Source of the DNA: Medicago truncatula
Lineage: Eukaryota > Streptophyta > Magnoliopsida > Fabales > Fabaceae
Length of the DNA: 64,000 nt
Direction: 5' to 3'
Assembly (NCBI RefSeq): GCF_003473485.1
Contig: NC_053044.1
Span: 31,996,091 to 32,060,090 of the forward strand
The notes under the pieces are model-generated. The model saw only the letters and a program-made list of their open reading frames with translations. It made no database searches and had not been told where the DNA came from. Made by a program: the position numbers and the translations under genes. Positions 59,713-64,000 of this stretch are shown one piece after another. The first letter of the stretch is position 1. The number at the start of each line of letters is the position of its first letter.

Positions 59713-61983
59713 CTAATTACACCCAACACTAACATTAATCAATGACTTGACATGTTCCTGGAGATTAGAGAGGCTTGGGTTGCTCTTATAGTGGTACATG
59801 AGGGGAACCATTCTTGCAGCATTGAGACAAAAGTTGGAAAATGACGATGAAAACTGATTTGCAACCAGAATTTCTTGATTGAGACATTTCCATTCATTTG
59901 AAATCATGTGAGCAACATGTCTTTGCACGTCTTCACCGGAAATATCTTGGTGTTCACTCATGTAGCAATCAAGGTATGACCCATCAAGACCATTTTGCTC
60001 TCCACTCTGCATTCATTCATGGATAATAATTCTTATCATTAGAACTTTACATTTTACAATTGCGTTAATTGGTTGAACAATTTAATCAAATATTTGTTTA
60101 ATATAATTTAGGAGACATATTTCATACCTTAGCTCCTTCTAAATCATCAGAGAGACGAAGAATTTTGGCCACTGAATATATGACATTTGGAAACTTTTCA
60201 TCCAAGATATCAATTGTCTCCTTTGTTATACCATTAACATGATCCAACAGGAAGAATGCATGTATAAGCACAACATGAACTCCAGTGCTCACGATTCCAT
60301 TATTCAAGTAATCCTCTGCTCTTGGCAAGTGTCCAGAATTCAACCAATGGGCCTCTTCCATGAAAGCGTTCAATAAGAGTATCCACTGTTTCGCACAAAT
60401 ATTTTTATATACTCAGTTGTTTGAAAAAATAATTTATATATATGATGAAATAAAGAAGACAGATAGCTAGTGTACCGATTTTTTGAGAGTGTCTATAGGG
60501 TTAAATCCATGCTTTTTGTAGACCATTTCAGCAAAACTATTGGTAATGTCGTAAAGTGCATTCAAAGCTATTTTCATGAAGTTTGGAAGTTGCTCTGTAC
60601 CAGTGAATTCCCACCTGAATTAAAAAATTGCATAGTAAGTATTACTGTAAAGCATGAATGTAATATTTATATATATTTGTATATAGGAGGTATATTTTTT
60701 ATAGATCATGCGCTACAAACCCTTTGTGGAAAATTATGATATTAAGCCTCACTTAGTTTATGACTATAATTATATATATGAATTAACTAAATTATGAGAT
60801 GTATATATTTATTCAAAATTGAATACCTGTTAACAGCGTCTGTGAATATTGTAAGTTGATCCAATGTCGCGTGAACGTCGAAAATGTCATCAATGACATA
60901 AATTAGAGAGATAGGTTTGGTGAGCTCAATCCTTTGTTCTGAAAAGTTTGGATCTGTAAAGCATGCCATGGGCCATGTGTACCATTTCAGAGGTTGATAC
61001 TCCGAAAACTTCACCTCCTTGGCTAGTCCAAGTTCTTTCCACCATCTATCATTTGAGAGAATAATTACATTAGTGATTTCTATCTAAATTTTGAATAGTT
61101 ATAAGGTCAACATAGATTTTTAATTAGAAAACATACTTGGAAACTTCAATGGTCTCATTCTGATTCCTGAACCTAACTATGGTGGAATTGATTTTAGCAA
61201 GTTCCTCTAAACATATCAAATCCTTCTCAGCCTTCAAATCATGGATGAATGTGCTTTTATCCATAAATCTTGACAAGCCATAGTGAAGAGGATTCTGAAG
61301 AGTGTTTACAACATGTATAGCTTCATTATGTTCTTGGTTTCTTGATAGCCAATTATGTAGAAGCTCACGGCAGAGATATCCTACATCGTTAAGACTATCT
61401 TCTCCGTCAATACTTAGTTGTGATGCTTCGTAAAGGGCAATGAGGCCTTTCAAATCCTCACCATGTTTTTCTTCAAACATTCTTTTGTTGCACTTCAAGC
61501 TGTCAAATAAATCTACACAACAATTATAGTTAGTCACTATATTACTAAATACTCCTATAGTAAAATTATGTATTCAAATGTAGAGAGGGTACGAATTAAA
61601 CTAACCTGCATTGACATAGTGGCCTCCTTGTCTCAGCAAGCGGAATGCAAGTGAAAATTCATAGAGTTCATGGCTATTCACAAAATCAATAGGATTGGTG
61701 TTCAATATCAAATGTAGCTTTTCAAGAGCCACTTTGATCTCCTCAGCAAAATAGTGTTCAATGCCAAACCTTTGGATGATATCGATCAAATAAAAACTCT
61801 CCATCGAATCTTCGATTTTAACAAGTTTCTTATAAACTTGCTTAAATATCAAAGCTTGCTTAACATATGTAACATCCTGAAAAAGTCAAAGTGCAGATTG
61901 ATCAGAACATTGAAATAAAGCTATGTTGTAACTAAGTTTAGAATAACTGTATATATTTGTACTTCAGTTAAAATACTTACCAT
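59713..61983 (-). CDS. Terpene synthase copy F, identical protein to B and D
   Basis: Exons in coding order: 61981-61983, 61606-61876, 61137-61512, 60827-61045, 60476-60614, 60128-60385 and 59713-60006. It is the only gene of unit 3 inside the window. Its upstream A-run matches B rather than D. Confidence 0.88.
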
Positions 61984-62146
61984 TCTAGAAATTAATGCTT
62001 TGATAATAAAACAGACTTGATTCGGTGTTTATAGCTGGGGATTGTTAAGATGATTATTTTGAAGAAATGGGAATGATATGTTGAGCTATTTATAGTTTAA
62101 CATTGCACTCGTTTCATATTTGCTCTTTTGAGCTACTGGTAGATTG

Positions 62147-64000
62147 AAGGTCAGCATGTGTATGCAGCATGTGCATTGTAACACATTAATTTATTTAGTT
62201 ATAATATTGATGCATTATGTCGCTGACTTCATGTTGTCTATTCATGACTTTTCAACACTAAATAACAAAACAAATATTAATTTAAAGGAGAACATGTTTC
62301 TTTTATTAAAATATATAATCAATGCCCATTCTTCCACACAAAAAATGTGCCTTACGTTAATACTTGTTTATTTTGTGAGGCACTCTAGATTGATCTGAAT
62401 TTGTTGGTTTAATTTAAAGTTTCTATTGAACATTCAAATATAATATAAAGAATTATGCAAGAACCACACTCTTTTCAACAAACTCTCTTTAGTTGGTTGG
62501 ATTTTAAATGGGCCTCACTAAATTAATGGGAGCTACATGATTTAATATAACTCATTTGACTTGCAACAAATTAGAGAATGTGTTGGAGATAGTGTATTAA
62601 ATAGTGTGTTACTATCGCTCCTCGTAATGTATTTGTTTAGAAGATAAAGTAAATTGTAAAGGTAAAGAAGCCGCTTTGGTTGATGTTCTTGATAAATTTC
62701 TATATGATTTTTCTTTATGAGAATGTTAACAACACTCTCTCTAATACTTACTCTCTTATTGGTGGGTAATTTACCTTAATCAATGAGCATTCACCTTTTT
62801 AGATGGTATCCATAAACTATCTTGACCCCACCAATAAATTGTTCATTTTCATCGGTTGATGGGTAAATTACCCATCATACTTCAAAGGTAATCTAGAAAA
62901 AACCTTATGTTAAATATCCACGTGATCGCTACTTTAAGTGGTACTCATTTCTAAAATATTTGACTTATATTAATTTCATTCAATAAAAAATAAGTGTTAG
63001 AGCATAGTGTGTTAGAATGAAAATGTTTTTAACATTTCTCTTTTCTTCACTATATAGTAAGAGCAATGCTAGTAACACATATTTTAACACACTTTAATCG
63101 GTTAAAATTCACATGGACCCCAAAAAAGACTCCTAAACATACTCTGCTGAAGCGAAAAAGTGATTCTAAATGAATGCCAATATAACAGTGATTCTATAAA
63201 ATGTTTGGTTCATATATATAAACAGAATACATCACACAAAAAGCAAACATATCACATATTCAACTAATTTTCCATATCCACAGCTTGAGTTAAAACCTAT
63301 GAAGCATTAACACATACACGATCATGTAACACGTGGACACCGGTAATAATTTGAGAAAATGACAAAATTGAATGTAATTACATGTGTCGGTATCAGAAAC
63401 AAGCATGTGTCAGACACCGGACACGTCTTCCGTTAGAAGTGTCGGTGTTACAAAGGTCAATTTATTTGGGAAATGGAGAGAGAAAGAAGTATATGAAAGA
63501 CACTTGTTATTCAATAACATTCAAGTTCAGCGAAAAACTCTAACTAACTTCTAGTCTCTATTAACAACCTTGTAAGCTACATTACAAGCAACAATTACTT
63601 CCTATTTTCTACTTTGAATTACAATCAACAGAAAGAAAAAACACTAACTCAAGATTCAATTACAAGTGCATCCATATTTTGTTTTCCTTCAGGTTATTTG
63701 GTATAACATGATTACACATAGGATCCATAAACAGCACCCCCGTATTTACCTTGTCATGAATCATTTATTATAGAATGAAAAATGATATTCTGAGACGAAA
63801 CTTTTATGCTTTGTTGATTAATGATTATTAGAACCGAGATGCATATTTTTCCTGTGCTTCACATGTAGTTAAAAATTTGCCAAGAACCATGACCGATCAC
63901 CCTGTAATGAGAGTAAACTCTAATTTAATAATGCTTATCACCAGGCCCCTGATTTAATAACTTCATTCCTTTATGGTTTGGTTAGGGTAAGCTTTTAACT
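62147..64000. other. Upstream spacer of TPS F, cut by the window end
   Basis: Copy of 37,340-39,196, including the MITE-like element (about 62,720-63,046) and an LTR scrap (about 63,471-63,631). No gene is seen. Confidence 0.5.

Larger units (their letters stand above)
59534..64000. repeat. 12.4-kb tandem unit 3, cut by the window end (TPS F)
   Basis: First 4.47 kb of a third unit. It carries the longer A-run of unit 1 near 61,985-62,010 rather than the shorter one of unit 2. A third C-type gene would be expected near 66.3 kb, beyond the window. Confidence 0.9.

Noticed and set aside
28157-61983. TPS genes as pseudogenes because no single long frame exists
   Set aside because: Seven exons with consistent GT-AG borders and phases give an unbroken 519-520 codon frame in every copy.

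Overview
The window is plant nuclear DNA, AT-rich and full of transposon debris. It is almost certainly from an inverted-repeat-lacking-clade legume, most likely Medicago truncatula or a close relative. The best evidence is two nodule-specific cysteine-rich (NCR) genes with the typical signal-peptide exon, since NCR families are known only from that clade. Intron-rich genes, legume SINEs, a Cassandra LTR with 5S rRNA homology and many small inverted-repeat transposons fit the same picture.

Layout. 1-4,900: intergenic DNA with an old SINE, a small inverted-repeat element and a 1.1-kb poly(A)-tailed retroinsertion. 4,900-9,267 (minus): an apparently intact eight-exon gene for a 264-residue TLC-domain membrane protein, with a hAT-type MITE in intron 1. 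9,900-18,650: an NCR neighbourhood built from duplicated blocks. It holds one broken NCR gene (about 13.0-13.2 kb), one intact six-cysteine NCR gene (17,351-17,661) and an NCR promoter block with no gene behind it (about 18.4-18.6 kb), with MULE, hAT and SINE insertions between. 18,950-24,000: retrotransposon fossils, namely a probable solo LTR and a Ty1/copia fragment carrying a nested solo Cassandra LTR. 24,867-25,539: a two-exon dUTPase gene with paired E2F sites and a TATA box.

26,150-64,000 (minus): a tandem array of six terpene synthase (TPS) genes of the linalool/nerolidol (TPS-g) type. Each has seven exons and encodes 519-520 residues. Copy A (28,157-30,340) stands alone. The rest is a 12.40-kb unit holding one B-type and one C-type gene, present 2.36 times before the window ends: B-C, D-E, then F. 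B, D and F encode identical proteins, as do C and E. By eye the units differ at only a handful of bases, so the duplication is extremely recent or is an assembly artefact. A 5'-truncated LINE and a SINE sit between A and B.

How the genes relate. No pathway links the TLC, NCR, dUTPase and TPS genes. The TPS genes probably act together as a dosage array. They have no plastid transit peptide, so if active they should work in the cytosol, where sesquiterpenes such as nerolidol are made. All six share unusual residues at the RxR and NSE/DTE motifs, so catalysis is not assured. I found no organised system that looks new to biology. The most interesting items are the near-identical TPS array with its non-canonical motifs, the start-codon-only first exons, and the orphan NCR promoter.
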